From contig NC_031769.1 in assembly GCF_001522545.3 (NCBI RefSeq), forward strand, positions 71,069,814-71,133,813: a stretch of 64,000 nt of DNA, in the 5' to 3' direction. Within the stretch, counting starts at the first letter, position 1, and each line of letters begins with the position of its first letter. Below, piece after piece: positions 48,513 to 61,990 of this stretch. The DNA comes from Parus major (taxonomy: Eukaryota > Chordata > Aves > Passeriformes > Paridae). Under the pieces are notes generated by a model. That model did not search any database and had not been told where the DNA came from. It worked only from the letters and a program-made list of their open reading frames with translations. The translations under genes and the position numbers were made by a program.

Positions 48513-49966
48513 CTCAAAGTGGGAATATCACCTCCTGTTTCCTTCCCTTAGAGTTAATGAAAGAGCTGTGGAACCAGAATTTAATCTTCCTCTTTATTCT
48601 CATATGTATTTTTATATACATCATAAATCATACTCATTTTCCCTCCTATTCTTATCACTGTACATTCTATATCAATGCCAACAATGGACTCTAAAGCTTA
48701 GCTTTCTAGAATAAAATTTCTCTACCCTTCAATTTAGTGTGAGGTGACAATGTAATTCTGTTTTCTGGAATATTCTTTTCAATATTTAGAGCTTTTGCCA
48801 CCAAACCCATTATATTGAACTAAAAATAACCTCCCTGCCCTAATATATTGTTTCTACTGGTATTTCTAAGGTAGTAAGTAAGGAGTCATTAGAATAACTT
48901 GCAATTATCTGATGACAGAATTACCAGCAGAACATAGATCTTCAAAATACTGCTTGCAACTTTATTTTTTAATTTGGTTGGGTCTGTTTTATAGTCAAGT
49001 AGACATGGTAAGATAGATTGCTCGATAGAGCTCTATACTCTATAGATTATTCTATAAAAATATGATAAAATTTGAGGTCTCTTAGTTAAATGAATGTCAC
49101 AAAAATCTTAACATATTTATGAGAATTTTCAAATCACCCTTTCTCTCTTAATGAGAGAAAATCCTGTTCCTCAGTGCTCACAGTAAGGAAATAGGTAAAA
49201 CTTAGGAAACTTTCCCTACCTGTAATACAACCCTCTTCTCCCTCCAGATCCTCTGGTTGTCTCATGCAGCTCACTGCATATTTATAGAAATGTCATGACA
49301 CACTTGCTTCTCTCATTCAACAGAGGACTGGAGGAAGGCTTTTCTGACATAAACTAGAAACTCAAGCTTTAAGTATACAACAGAAGTAAAGAGCTAGAGA
49401 AGCAGAAGCTAATATTTTCAAAACTGATTTTTATTTTTTTATTAACTATGTTCAGGATTCAACCCTATTTAAGGAAGAGTTCCATGGTTTTCCTATACAG
49501 AATGCAAGTGCTGTAATCTTGAGCAGGGTTTGAGCTAAACAGAATCAAATATATTAATCCTTCTGGAGGTAAAGCTAATATGCAAAAGATGTTTACTCCG
49601 GATAATTTATTTGATTTCATAGCAAACCTTCCTTTGAATATTTTGAAGCCAAATTTCCTGAACTCCCCCTTCTTTTGAACTTGCCTTTCTGCCTTCCTCT
49701 TTCAACAGAATTTGATTTAAGGTTTTCAAGGGCACATTCACTCTTTTCTTTGAAATTATGCCAAAGTCCTTAAAGTCTCTAGTGAGAGAATATATTAGTT
49801 AGAAAAAGTGTGAATGAGTAAGAGTTTTCCCATATTCTCATCAGAAAGAGCTATAAACCATTCCCCCAAATGCACACTTCAAATGAAAAAATTAATTTGA
49901 GTTTTAAATTTGAAAAATGCTGACAAGTCTTATTCTTAGGATTCAACATTTGTATATGCACTCTTG

Positions 49967-49990
49967 TCTGTTTGTTTGTTTGTTTGTTTT
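49967..49990. repeat. (TTTG)n microsatellite
   Basis: About six tandem TGTT/TTTG units. Confidence 0.9.
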
Positions 49991-52521
49991 TCTGTTTAAA
50001 GGAGCTTTGATACCCTTGTGGGATTAAGATGAAATGGCTGAACTGAAAGTTAATTGAAACTAGTCAATGCATTTTGTGGAGTAAAAATCCCAGCTCAAGC
50101 ATGTGATTAAATGTTTCAATGTTACAATTGAATCTCTGCATGTCCATAAATACTTTTTGAAATTAAACCCCAGGATGATGATAGAAAGTGATTTACACCT
50201 GTCACATGATTGGACTTTTATGAGATAATTTTCTCTCTAGCTTTTGAAGTATTTGCTCTCTTGAGTGCTTATTATCTTTTTGCTTGGCTATTTTTGTCAT
50301 GTAGAATTATTTAATTCAGAAAAAGATGATTGGTTATGCTGGAAAATGTAACAAAGTTCAGTGACATATTTTAGTACATGATAGATGTCTTTTATTGATT
50401 AATGCATGAATGAGTATTTCTGTAAAAATTGTTCTTTAAAGCATTTTTGGTTTTGTTCTTTGTATTCTAGATTGGCAACACTTTTGAAAATATCCCTCAT
50501 GTCATTTAAAATAGGAACTCAGAAATGCTCTGAGATGGTTTTGCAGGAAGTACAGCTGCACTTCCAATTTCTCATTTAGCTCATATTTTTTTCTATGATC
50601 TTGTTAATCAGTACTTCTTTTGTCAGAGAGGGGAATAAATTCATCCATTATGTTGTTTTGAATTTTTGTAAGAGCTCACTGTATATGTAAATAACCTATA
50701 CATGACAATTCTAGTTTTTAATCTTTTATCTAGACTGTTGTATCTTCTTGGTATTGTAGGTCCTTGGCAGCTATTGGAATAGCCCAGCACATTCTGACAT
50801 TCAGATTTCCATCATGGCAGGTATTTTATATGCAGCATGAAGTGTTGTCTCAAGCTCTTTCTGCTTATGAGACCCTATGTCACCAGGAAGAAAGCAGCCC
50901 CTGACAGATACCAATGATGAGCTGATTCCTTCCCTCTTCCCTCACCTCACCATTCACTGGAAAGTGGAATTATCCCACCTATTTGCTGCTCTCCAAGTCA
51001 CAATGACTTAATTGACTAATAATACAATGACCTACTTGTGAAGACATGCCATCAGTGAGCTGTATGTAAAGGAGCCTTTAACACCTCATTTTTGTAAACC
51101 CTCAGAATATTCAGGGATAAAGAAATGTATATTGTAGTTACATCTAAGGGACAAACAAAATTTTAGCCTTCCATCTACATGCTTGAGACACATTATGTTG
51201 TTAGTAGGACTAAAAAGAAATCCACTTTTAGGCTAGTATTGTTTATCCCTAGGCAAATACCAGTAAGAGCAGCTTCATCTAACATGATTATTAAATGTTG
51301 ATTTTTAATTAAGAGATATTTGAAATATAAAAGGAGCTTTCATCTGCATAGAAAGGATACTTAAAATGTTTTAATTTCTACTTTTTACACTATTCCATTT
51401 TTAAATTATTATATTTTCTTTTACAGTAAATTTCAGCAGATTATAAATTCAAGAGGTAGTTTTATATAACATATTTTTTAATAGTTGCTATTGTGAAAGC
51501 TGGGCACTCTGACCCTAATTAACATTGTATGCTATTTTTCACTGCCTGAAGGGACTAGCTAAATTTTCCTTGCTGATCATAATCAAAAGCCTGTTTGTTT
51601 AGCAATCATTATTACAATAAAAAGAGAGCAAGTGAGAAGGAGGGAGAGACTATTTATATAAGTGTCTGTGCCCATACCACAGAGAGGCTTTCAAAACAGA
51701 AAGAAAAAAGTCTCTCAGCTCCCAGTGATGCTAATGGAAGTTCTCCAACTAAATCCCTGAATAACTCTTTGAAAACATATGCCTAATATAGATAAAAGTG
51801 TAGATTTCTTCTTTCTTTCAGCAAAGAGGAAGTCTGGTCGGATTTATTTTGCCCCTCCCCTCATTCTGATATACTGTCTTTGTGGGCTTTGTGAAAACTG
51901 CTAAGAGACATATCCACACTCTTATGTAAACAATTTTCTTTAGTTCAAAAATAAAAGCAGGCTTCATCAGCTTATTTTTTTCTTTTTTTTTTTTTTTTCT
52001 TTTTATTTTTGTTTTAAATGCTGGTAAATTCTCTTTTCTTCTTGCCCTCATGAGGATATCTACAAGGGAGAGGTGAAACTGTGATATAAATTGGTGTCAT
52101 GCCTGGGGGAAGGGAAGTCACTCAGTTGGGACCTTGGAGGCTTCAAAATACAACACTCTAGAGCAAAAATTTTTCTATCTTTATTGTTCAATTGTAGAAA
52201 ATTACTTCAGTAGTTGCAATGAAGCAGGGCAGGAGAGGTTGTTCTTCATAACTTGTTGGGGTAATCTGCGGTTTCAATTCCTGCATAAGGGGAAGAGCAG
52301 GCTGCCCACTGGGACTGGCTTCTGAGGAAATGCTGGGTCAGAAGCCAAATGTATAATCTGAAAAAAAGGCTTAATTTTCCTGTTACAGAAAGAGGCCATT
52401 TGAAAATAATATTCACAAGAAAGATTAAACAGGTTTTCGTTACTGGCTCAATTTGTACTCTGTTTTCCACTCAAGAAGGTTTCTTAAAATATTGTGCCAC
52501 TGTTACTTTCATGTGTTTGAT

Positions 52522-52609
52522 AAGGTTATAAAATTTAATTTTACAATATATAATTTTTATAATAAATTTATTATATTAATATTTTATATTAGTATTCATC
52601 TTTTATATG
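52522..52609. repeat. AT-only low-complexity block
   Basis: Nearly all A and T for about 88 bp, with many TTTAT/ATAAA words. It may melt easily; a scaffold-attachment role is speculation. Confidence 0.75.
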
Positions 52610-53102
52610 TGTAAAGTGATTGTTTTAATGTTTTTGTTCTCTTTTTAGAATACATCTTAAAATTTCAGCTTTCAACTCCATCTTGGAGCCAAGCTAACCT
52701 TCCAATTTCCAAATTTTCCCTGGAGAGCTAATTTTGGTGTTTGGGCTAGTTCTACTCTCTATGATGGACATTTAATTATCTGTGCCAAGACAGTGAAGTT
52801 CTAGAATTTATATAATAATTGATTATCTTGGCTAAGAAGTCAGAAAATGTGTAATGATTATGAGTACCAGGAAGGAAAACAAAACCAAAACATTATTTTC
52901 CTTAAAATTAACAAGACCATGCATTTTTAATGTCATAGAGTTTTAGAGGAGCTACATTTTTGTAAGATAAGAGCTGATTTATTCTGTTTACATCTCATGG
53001 TTAATTCAGGAAGACTGAAATATTACAGAGGAGTTGTAATTATTTTCTTTTTTTTTCTATTCAGATTTAACTTCACAGTAGGTGGAATATGGAGACTATA
53101 TT

Positions 53103-53130
53103 TTCAATTTGAGTTGTAATTTACTCTAAG
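53103..53130. repeat. 28-bp exact direct repeat, first copy
   Basis: Starts ttcaatttgagttgtaattt and ends ttactctaag. It is identical to 54500-54527, while flanks on both sides differ. Confidence 0.9.
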
Positions 53131-54499
53131 AAAAAGATTATATATTTAAGATAAACTAGGATTAAATGTATACTATAAATATATAAGTATATATATATAA
53201 TATCTCATTTCTTTTTTATGTCAATATTGTGTGGAGGTGGAAACCTTACTTTCATGAGAAGCTGGATACAAAAGGCAGCATTTACAGCCACTTTCACATT
53301 TCTGTTTAGAGTTTACAGAAAACAGCCTGTACCTTCCACAGATCACCACTGTAGCAAAAATGTCTTTTTCCTTTGTTTTTATTCATTTCACTTTCATTAA
53401 AAAGAACATTATCTACTCTTCAAAATGAAGATTTATATTCATGTTTGCCACTCAAACTTAGTTGCTGATCATCACCCAAATGTGTCAAACTACTGGTTTT
53501 ACATTTTTTAAATTATGGAAACTGTTCTTGATGAAAAAATATTCACTACATAGTTTAAGAAGCAATTTTCCATTAGAAACCCTGCACTGTTTTCTATCAG
53601 ATTTAAAGAATTCCTTGATCATGTGCAGTACACATAAAAACATATTTAAAAACTATAAAGACAGTCAGACTATTTGTCATAAATGTTCCAAAAGTACTCT
53701 CAAAATATTTAAAGAATGTTTAATCACTATCTTAACATTGAATATAAAAAGAAGGAACCCAAGAATATTTCAGAGCTCCTATTCCAGCTATTGGACAGTC
53801 CATCTGTGTTCTTACATGTAATAAACCGAGACCTCACCGTCCTTTCTTGCCTTCTACTGCTCTCCATTTTTCACTAGATACAGCCAAAGCATCTTAGCTT
53901 TACTTAACTCTGACCACACAAAACTAAAGCTGACTATAAATATCAAAGGTTTACACAGAGATAGCTAATGGAATTTGCTAACTTTAAAAATCTTCATCCT
54001 CCAGAAGCAGTAAAAGGCGTTTTAAATCATAATGACTTCCACAGATGAAGTCCTTAGTGGACCATAAGTGTTCACTCAGGTTAAGGAGAGATGGCAAATC
54101 AAAAGCATTTTCAAAGGAGTTCTGATCATGGTAAACAGTATTTTTTCATTGACTTCGAGCACTTTATCCAGTGTGCTAATTTTTCAGTAATTTTGCAAGG
54201 AGGAAAGTGTTCTTCAGGCTTATATTTTACTTTTGTTCTCTGGTAAGCAATGATGAGTCAGTCTGAAAATTAAGGGAAAGAGATAGCACAGCATTTTTTG
54301 CCTTTATCTCTAAGTGGAAATATGCCCATTTTTCATTTATGGAAAACTTATCTCTATCATTTTGATTGGCTTTTCTTAAGCTGAAACTCGACATACTGTG
54401 TGAGCAGGGCATAAAACCCCAACCCCTTGCTTTCAATCCACTAAAATTTTTATTAATTTTTCTTGAAATTCTTCTGAGAAAGATGAGCTTTTCAAAATC

Positions 54500-54527
54500 T
54501 TCAATTTGAGTTGTAATTTACTCTAAG
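54500..54527. repeat. 28-bp exact direct repeat, second copy
   Basis: Identical to 53103-53130. Its 3' side runs into a 13-bp word, taagtaattaaca, which itself occurs twice within about 40 bp. Confidence 0.9.
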
Positions 54528-57500
54528 TAATTAACAAGTATTTAATAAGTAATTAACATTCTAAACCTACTAGTACCAGAAACAGTGAGTCTTCCCCCCT
54601 CCTCGCCATTCTTTGATGCTACAAAGCATTGCCTAAAACAATAAGGCACTCACCACTAATAACAGAACCCTGTTTTCCTTGCACCTCCTGCAACTGCAGG
54701 TCAATGCCTGACAGAATAAGGTTACAAACCATGCCTCCTTAACACACGTCTGAGCGCTGCCAGGACCTGACTGCAGTCACTAGTAATGACAAACTCTAAC
54801 ACCTGCAATCTTATCAGGTGGCAGAAATACCACACCAAAAAAAACCCAGCTTGTCACCATCCCTGCAAATAAATGTGAAAGGAGAAATCAGACTCTTCTC
54901 AGTTCCAATATTTACAGGAGGAGTGACAATTTCCTTCTCAAGTTGTCAGTCCAGCTTTTATTACATTGCTTTCCAATTGTTTTGGTTAATGTAAAGGTGG
55001 AAATGAAACCCACCATTTTTATGTAGGTAAAAGATGAAGTGTTCGGATATAATTTGTTAACGCTCAATAAATAGTGTCCCTTGAAACCAAAATTAGTGAA
55101 TCTTTATATTTACAACTTAAATACTTCTCAATAGCCAGTCACCTCTGCTGCAGGACTTTGGGTTTATTTTGTTGTATAGCATTTTCCTGGTTTTCTCTTT
55201 TCTTCTTCATTTCTTATTTGAATATTTAATGCTTTACTTTGAGAAGCAAGCACAAAAAAATCTCTCTTTGAAGGAAATATAAATTAATAGTACAGCACTG
55301 CTCAAGGAGTACAAAGAAAATTCTGGTCCCTATAATTTTAGGTTTAATTTGATAAAATAGAATATTATTTTCTCAGCAGAAGTAAATTATCTCTATTTTC
55401 CTCAGCTTCTGACCCATAATTAGCTCCTTGCAATTTCGTGCAGATACAAATTTCAAAATTATCTACCTTATTTGTATAATGGGAGTCAATTTAATTCGTA
55501 CTACAGGGCTTCTTCTCTGCATGCAACTCCATTTCCCACAGGATTTTAGATTTGATTATTTTTTTTAAATTCCAAACTTTTAAATACGTACAACATATCT
55601 AGCTAAATCAAAAGGAGTCTTCTTACAAAGTACTGTCATTCAACTCACTGGACACCTTATAAGCTCTTTTCATAGATCTAAATGGCAGAAGTTTTTAGTC
55701 AATACTTCAAATCTTTGGAAAACATTTCTCTTGGAACTTTGTCTTACTTTTTGCACTAATGATAAATGGTACTGGTAAAGACACATGGTATTACAAAACT
55801 GATACATGGAACTGAGTAGGATAATTCTGAAAGACAGCTTAATATATAGCCACTGTTCTACAACAGTGTTAGTTTGTTCTCTTGCATGGTTAGCCCTGCA
55901 ATTTTCCTTTATGTCCTCAAGCGACTTCTGAAATTCTAGAGTGAATGCCAGTCTTACAGACCATAGTCACAAAGTAGTCTCTATCTGAAATAATGAAATT
56001 GACGGAACATTTTTCCAAACAACACTCTTTACAAGCAGATTTTAGAGCTATATCAGCTTATTAGATATTAAATCAGTCCTTAGTTACAGTGATTGTAAGT
56101 AAATACCTCTCTTTGTTCTGTATCTCTTCCATTTCTTATATGTAACAAATATTTGCCATGAACAATGAACATCTCATCAAATTTTATTAGAATTTCACTT
56201 GTTGAGAGAAAAACAGAGTGGTGGGGGAGAATAAAGTAACTTTGTTCATCAATTTCAAACCTCCTGTATTTGAACTCCCATAAGAAATCCACAGAGAGGA
56301 ATCTAATGTTTTTTTAGTGTGCTGGACTGTACAATTTTTTCAGTGTTTGCCACTTAAAAATAGACAGAACCAGATACGCTACACATTTAGGCATTTGTGT
56401 TTCACTTACTAAAATCCTGTCGGTTCCTACTTGCTGATTTGCCATGCTTTTGGTTTCATGTAGAAAGTCATATATTTAGGTACATATGGTGGCTGCTCAC
56501 AGAGGAGTCCATGGGATGTACTTGTATCTGCTCATTTCCCTGTAGCTGACTCTTGTTTTTCCCCAAAAGTCCTGCAAGAAGAATTCAGCAAGATTTTTAC
56601 TGATGATGTTATCTGGAGTCTGAACAGATACTTGGTTGTAGCAGCATCAAAAGGCAAGGTGTCCGCAGGATTATTCCATGTTTTTATGCTGTGTGCATCA
56701 ACAACTCCGCTTTGCTTTCCCCAGTTGTGTAATTAACTGCTATAAGTGGAGCATATCCTTTTCGAAAACAAGTCTTGGAACCATAAGCAGGACCTTAAAA
56801 CTTATCTTGTCCTCTTCCACTCTTTCCCTTCATTTAAATTCCCATAATGTTAAAACTATTGTATTTCATGCCTACATTTCATAATGTAGTTTTTAATTTC
56901 TTTGACATTATATATATTTATATATATACTCATTTGCTCATCAAAAGAAATGGAATCCTCTTCTTGACACCATCTTAGTTTTTTTATGTTATAAAATATT
57001 TAAATGGCAGTGTAAGGAATGAGTAGGCTCCCTAACTTGTAATCTGTTCAATTAAGCAGAAGTAGCATTTCTATGGTAAAATGATATTTTTCTTCAGAAT
57101 CTCAGGCCTTGATTCTACTAATTTCTGAAATAATTTATTGCAAAATTACATTTCTCTGGTGAATTTTACAACACATCCTCTTCCCATCACAAAAATGCTT
57201 CTATTTTCTTCAACCTTTATCTGTATATTTTCTGCCTTCCTTAAGGATTGCTAACTTTTTTGAATCATAATTACTTTTTGGTGACTCTAAATCATGTACT
57301 GTTTTAAAAATAGCTCTCATGAACACTGCCACAAATTCTTCAAACCTGTGTTTGATGCACTTCATAAAAAGCTAGTTTCTCTTCACTCTGTATGGATGGT
57401 TTTATTCTGATTGACTGTGCTAGCTGTTATGCTCTCGGATCAAGCATGCAGTTTCTTTAGGCACAGCTGCTTCCCTCATTACCTAGGACACAGTGTCTTA

Positions 57501-60500
57501 GAAGAGGGCAAGCCAATGTGCAAACCCAGGTTAGGCAGGGAAAGTATATTCTGGATGTCCTGATCTAGAGATAGACTAAATGTACTTGAAGAAAAAAGAA
57601 CAGAAAATAGAAAGTGTCTGCAAAGGATTGCACACATGAAAATTCTATGTGCAGTAAAATGTTTCCACCATGGAGATGACATTTTCTACAATTTTACAAG
57701 GCATATGTAGCACATGATATAAATAATTCCTTATTTTACAAAAATAGGAAAAAACAATAAAATTAATAAATTAACATTTCAATTTTTTATTTTTCAATAA
57801 AATAGAAAGAAAAATCTGAAATTTTACCTATGTCAAAGAGATATTTCTAGGAAAAAGGAAATAAAAAGAAGTTGTAACAAAGTAGTAAAACAGAAATGCT
57901 TTGGGAAATAAACCAGAGTGATTTCATTAATAATGAAAGAGCTACAACTGCTAATTTAGTGAAATGGTGGCAGCTTTTATAGGTAGTATTTGTTTCACCT
58001 GGCTATTGTTTCACCATTTCTAAGTGGACAATTCTTAGCAAAAATCCTTACTTGGCTACATGTAATTGTGTGAAAGTAGAATAGGTGTAAGCAAATTCCT
58101 TCTATATATTTCAAAGAGTTAGAATTCTTGTGTAATGTGAACCTGAGGTGGGGAAGACAGGGGTGGTGGTGGTGGACATTGTTAAACAAACAAAAAGGAT
58201 AAGATTTTCAAGGAACCTGGCAAAACGTGTTTGTTATTCATCTGCTTGCTCCTGTCTGTCTTATTATTCCCTTGATATTACACTGACAAATCAAGAAGAA
58301 AACAATAGCTCCTAGAAGCAAAAAACCTTAAATTGATGAGTAATTACTCAGAAGAATGTAAAGCAGAATATAAAAAATAGTCTTCCGAGAAGTAAAAGCA
58401 TCAACCTGATTTTTTTCTACTATTAAGTTGCTTTCTTTCCTCTGTTTATACCATGTTCCTGGTAATATATCTTTTGCTGGAATTCCTTTTACATTTATCA
58501 GCTACTCAGGTTTTCCAACGTTGTGTTCTAATTTTCCTTTTATTATTGGGCACTAGATCTACCCTGTCAAAATTATTTCTTTTATTGATTATTCCAACTC
58601 TAATTATAGCATGGGACACATGAATTTATTCTCCAAATAATATCTTCTGCATTCTCTGGAATCATAGATTTTTGCTAGTCTATAAGCATTAATCACAACT
58701 GCAGGTTTTATTGAATAATTCTCTCCCATTGTAGTAGGAAACAAATGGGTTCTGGTTTGGGGATTTGTTTCTTCTAACACCTAACACTGTTTAAAGGGCC
58801 TGTACAGCTGCAAGATTAAGTTTAAATTATTAGTCAAGGGACATTTATTTTTCAAATCAAATATATTACTGAGGATTTATAAGTAAATAATGATTACAAG
58901 TTTGCATATTTAATTAATTATTCTTTTCTCATCTGTTAAATTATTTTTTCTTATTATTTTCATACTTACAGGTTCCACAAAAATGTATTCCAGCTAGAAA
59001 AAATTCTTTAAATGCTTATTGCAAATTATAGCTGATTCCAATAGATTGATTTATTGCAACTGAATTAAAGAGTTTATTAAATATTAATTTTCTTCTATCT
59101 TCACTGATATTAGTGATTTAAGTTTGGCTATAGTATAATCAATTACAGTGAAACCTGCTGTGAGAAAGTGAGCCTGGCACATTAATTTAATCTATTTTAG
59201 CTACTCCTGCTGTCTCCAAAATCATTTCTATGGTTACAAGGCATTTGTCAAAAATTTCCAAAAGAAAACATCCTGTGTTGCTGATTCTTCTCTAAATAAG
59301 GCTAGTATTTTATTATTCACTCTGAAATACCTAGTTTTGGATTTCTGTATCACTAAATATTTCTCCCTCAGTAGAAGAGAATTAAAACATTGTCATCAAT
59401 TGACATTTTCTATAGACAAAATGCATGGTAGCTGCTTGTAAAACAGATACAAGAAACATGCAAATGTTTATAAGTAGATAGGAGAACCTGACATGTCTCA
59501 TCTGAGATATTAAAGTACTCAGTTTCTTTTCACTCTTTCAGGAGACACGCTGACAGAATCCACCATGGGTTTTAGAGCTATAAGACTTTAGTTGTAGGCT
59601 GACATGAATATAAATTGATGCCTATAATATCAAGAAGGCAAAAAGGAAAGGATTGTAATTGTAATCTCTTAAATATGAAGATCTGATCTTCTGATCAACT
59701 TTGGTCCTGAATTTGGTATAGCTCATGTGTGGTCCCAAGTGGTAGAACTTTTAATAGGGAGATTCAACACTTGATGCAACTGGCATCACCCTTGTATGAG
59801 ACTTCAATATGAAGCATCACTAGAGCTTGAAAATAGACCATGACTATGGCCTCCTTTTATCTAGTATAAAGTTGCACTGCAATCCAAAGGGGAAAACTCT
59901 GCTCTTCCTTTTGTTTCCTTCCTTCCTTCTGCCAGAACAAGGGTTCATGAGTCTCCATGGTGAGCTGGTTCTAATATCTTAGACTCCACATTAAAAGTCA
60001 TGTAGCAGTCACCCTCACTGATATCCACTCTGGAATGTGGCTCTTTTGTCCTTTATTTACAGAAATATTGAAATTCCATTCTTCAAAGGAGTGTCTCTGC
60101 TGGCCATTCAATACAAAATAAATATAATTTATTTTTCTTTGTAAAGAAGGCATATTTGATTTGATTGATATATACGCATACACATATATATGCACTTATA
60201 TTTATTCATTTACCACAGAAGATTGCCTGGATTGCTATATGCTAGAATGATGGCAATGCTCAGAAATCAAATCGGTGACAAATTCTGCAAATAAGAATTT
60301 TGAATTCTTTCAAATAAGACAGCATAAACTATGTCAGAAGCTACCTCTGGGCCACCTAATCTATCCTCTTCCCAAAGCAGTGCTAACTTCAAAGGCAGCT
60401 TGGCTTAATGAAGACTGTCTTCAGTTAAATACCAAAAGCTTAAAGGATTGAGATTTCATGGTCTTTTTGGGCTCTTTTCTCAGTCCATAACCACTTTCAT

Positions 60501-60518
60501 GTTGTCTATTTTTTGGCT

Positions 60519-61990
60519 TGTGGTGGTTTGGCTTCTTGACCCTGCCTGGATACCAGCTGCTTAAGGAAGCTGCTCTATCAGCTGGACAGGGGAGAAAACC
60601 ATAATGAAAAGCTCATGGGCCAAGATGAGCCAAGGAGAGATCCTTCACCAGGTTCTGTAATGGGCAAAAGAGACTTGATTTCTAAAACCACCTGAAATGA
60701 GTCTGCAGGGAGATGCACATCCATCACATCTTTCTAATAACAAGTGCTAGAATAAGAGGAAATGATCTCAAGTTTTGTCAGACGAAGTTTAGATTTAAAA
60801 TTAGGAAGGATAACAACCAAAAGTGTTGACTAGCATTGGAACAGGATACCTGGGGCACAGGTGGAGTCACCATCCCTGAAGATATTGAAGAAACATTTAG
60901 ATGGGTCACCTGGGGACATGGCTTAGTGATGGATTTGACAGGGCTGGATTAACAATTGGACTTTAGGATCTTAAAGGTCCTTTCCAACCTGAATGATTCT
61001 ATGAATTGGTGAATTAGGACAAAAATATTTTAAGTTATTACCAATCAAACCAGAGTAGGACAATGAAAAATACAACCAAATCTCCCCCTCACCCTGCTTT
61101 GTTGCCAGACACCCCAGGCCTTCATCCCACGTTCAGCTTTATTCTGAATTATTTACTTTCTTCCTCTGAGAGGTGCAGTGAGATGGGAAATGGGGGTTGT
61201 GGTCAGTTCATTGCAGAATACCTCTGCTGCTCCTTCCTCTTCATGGGGACAACCCTTGATCTTCCCCTGCTCCAGCATGTGGTTCCTTCCATTGGAGACA
61301 GCCCTGCATGGACTTGTCTAACATTGGTCCTTCCCATGGGCTGCAGGTCATCACAAACTTCTCCAGTGTGGGTCCCTTCCATGAGGTGCAGTTCTTCAGC
61401 ACAGTCTGCTTCAGTGTGAGTCCCCTGCAGGGTCACAGGACCTGCCTGAAAACCTGCTCCAACATGGATTCTTCCCTCTAAGGGGCCACAAGTCCTGCCA
61501 GGAGCCTGCTCCAGCACAGGCTCATCACAGGGTCACAGCTCCCTTCAGGCATCCACTTGCTCCAGTGTGGGGTCTTCCATGGGCTGTGGGTGTATCTCTG
61601 CTCCACCATGGACCTCCATGGGCTTCAGGGGCACATTTACCTTTCCATAGTCTTCACCATGGGCTGCAGAGGAATCTGTGCTTGCTTGCCTGGAGCACCA
61701 CCTCCTCCTCCTTCTGCACTTTCTTTGGTGTCTGCAGGACCTTTTTCTCTCACATACTCCTCTCTCCAAATGCAGTTTATTGCACAGATTAGTTTTCCCT
61801 TCTTAAGTCTGCCATCACAGAGACACCACCACTGACAATGACTGATTTGACCTTGGGCAGCAGTGGGTCCAACCTGGAACCATTGTCATTGCCTCCATTG
61901 TACATAGGGGCAGCCTCAGGCAGCCCCCTACAGAAGACACCCCTGTATTCCCCCACCACTAAAACCCACCGTGCAAATCCAGTGCCAACA
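60519..61990 (-). mobile_element. Long LTR, second copy of the 19932 family, split by a CR1
   Basis: Begins TGTGGTGGTTTGGCTTCTTG, with accctgcctgg, gaagctgctctatcagctgg and gaaaagctcatgggccaaga next. It resumes after the CR1 at about 61016 with ttattaccaatcaaacca, and continues with aatgggggttgtggtcagtt, ctccagcatgtggttccttc and further sub-repeats, ending at about ...agtgccaaca. The AATAAA of the minus strand is damaged here (ttatta instead of tttatta). No clear target duplication was found, so the right end is approximate. ORFs at 61063-61835 on both strands are products of the sub-repeats, not genes. Confidence 0.85.
60681..61015 (+). mobile_element. CR1 LINE 3' end, sense, nested in the LTR
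   Basis: Sense CR1 3' UTR: ccacctgaaatgagtctgca (60688), aataagaggaaatgatctca (60752), ggcacaggtggagtcaccat (60854), ctttaggatcttaaaggtcc (60961), then aacctgaatgattctatgaa. Its ends coincide with the break and resumption of the LTR, so it inserted after the LTR. Confidence 0.92.

Larger units (their letters stand above)
48513..60518. other. Long unique AT-rich stretch, no gene recognised
   Basis: Twelve kilobases without a recognised transposon. Simple sequence: (TTTG)n at 49967-49990, a nearly pure A/T block at 52522-52609, (TA)n runs near 53185 and 56910, poly(T) near 51973-51998. The 119-codon ORF at 53462-53821 is within chance expectation and has no domain. A 28-bp sequence occurs twice, at 53103-53130 and 54500-54527. 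Confidence 0.5.

Noticed and set aside
53462..53821. 119-codon plus-strand ORF
   Set aside because: Length within chance expectation, no domain, and neighbouring ORFs do not continue it.
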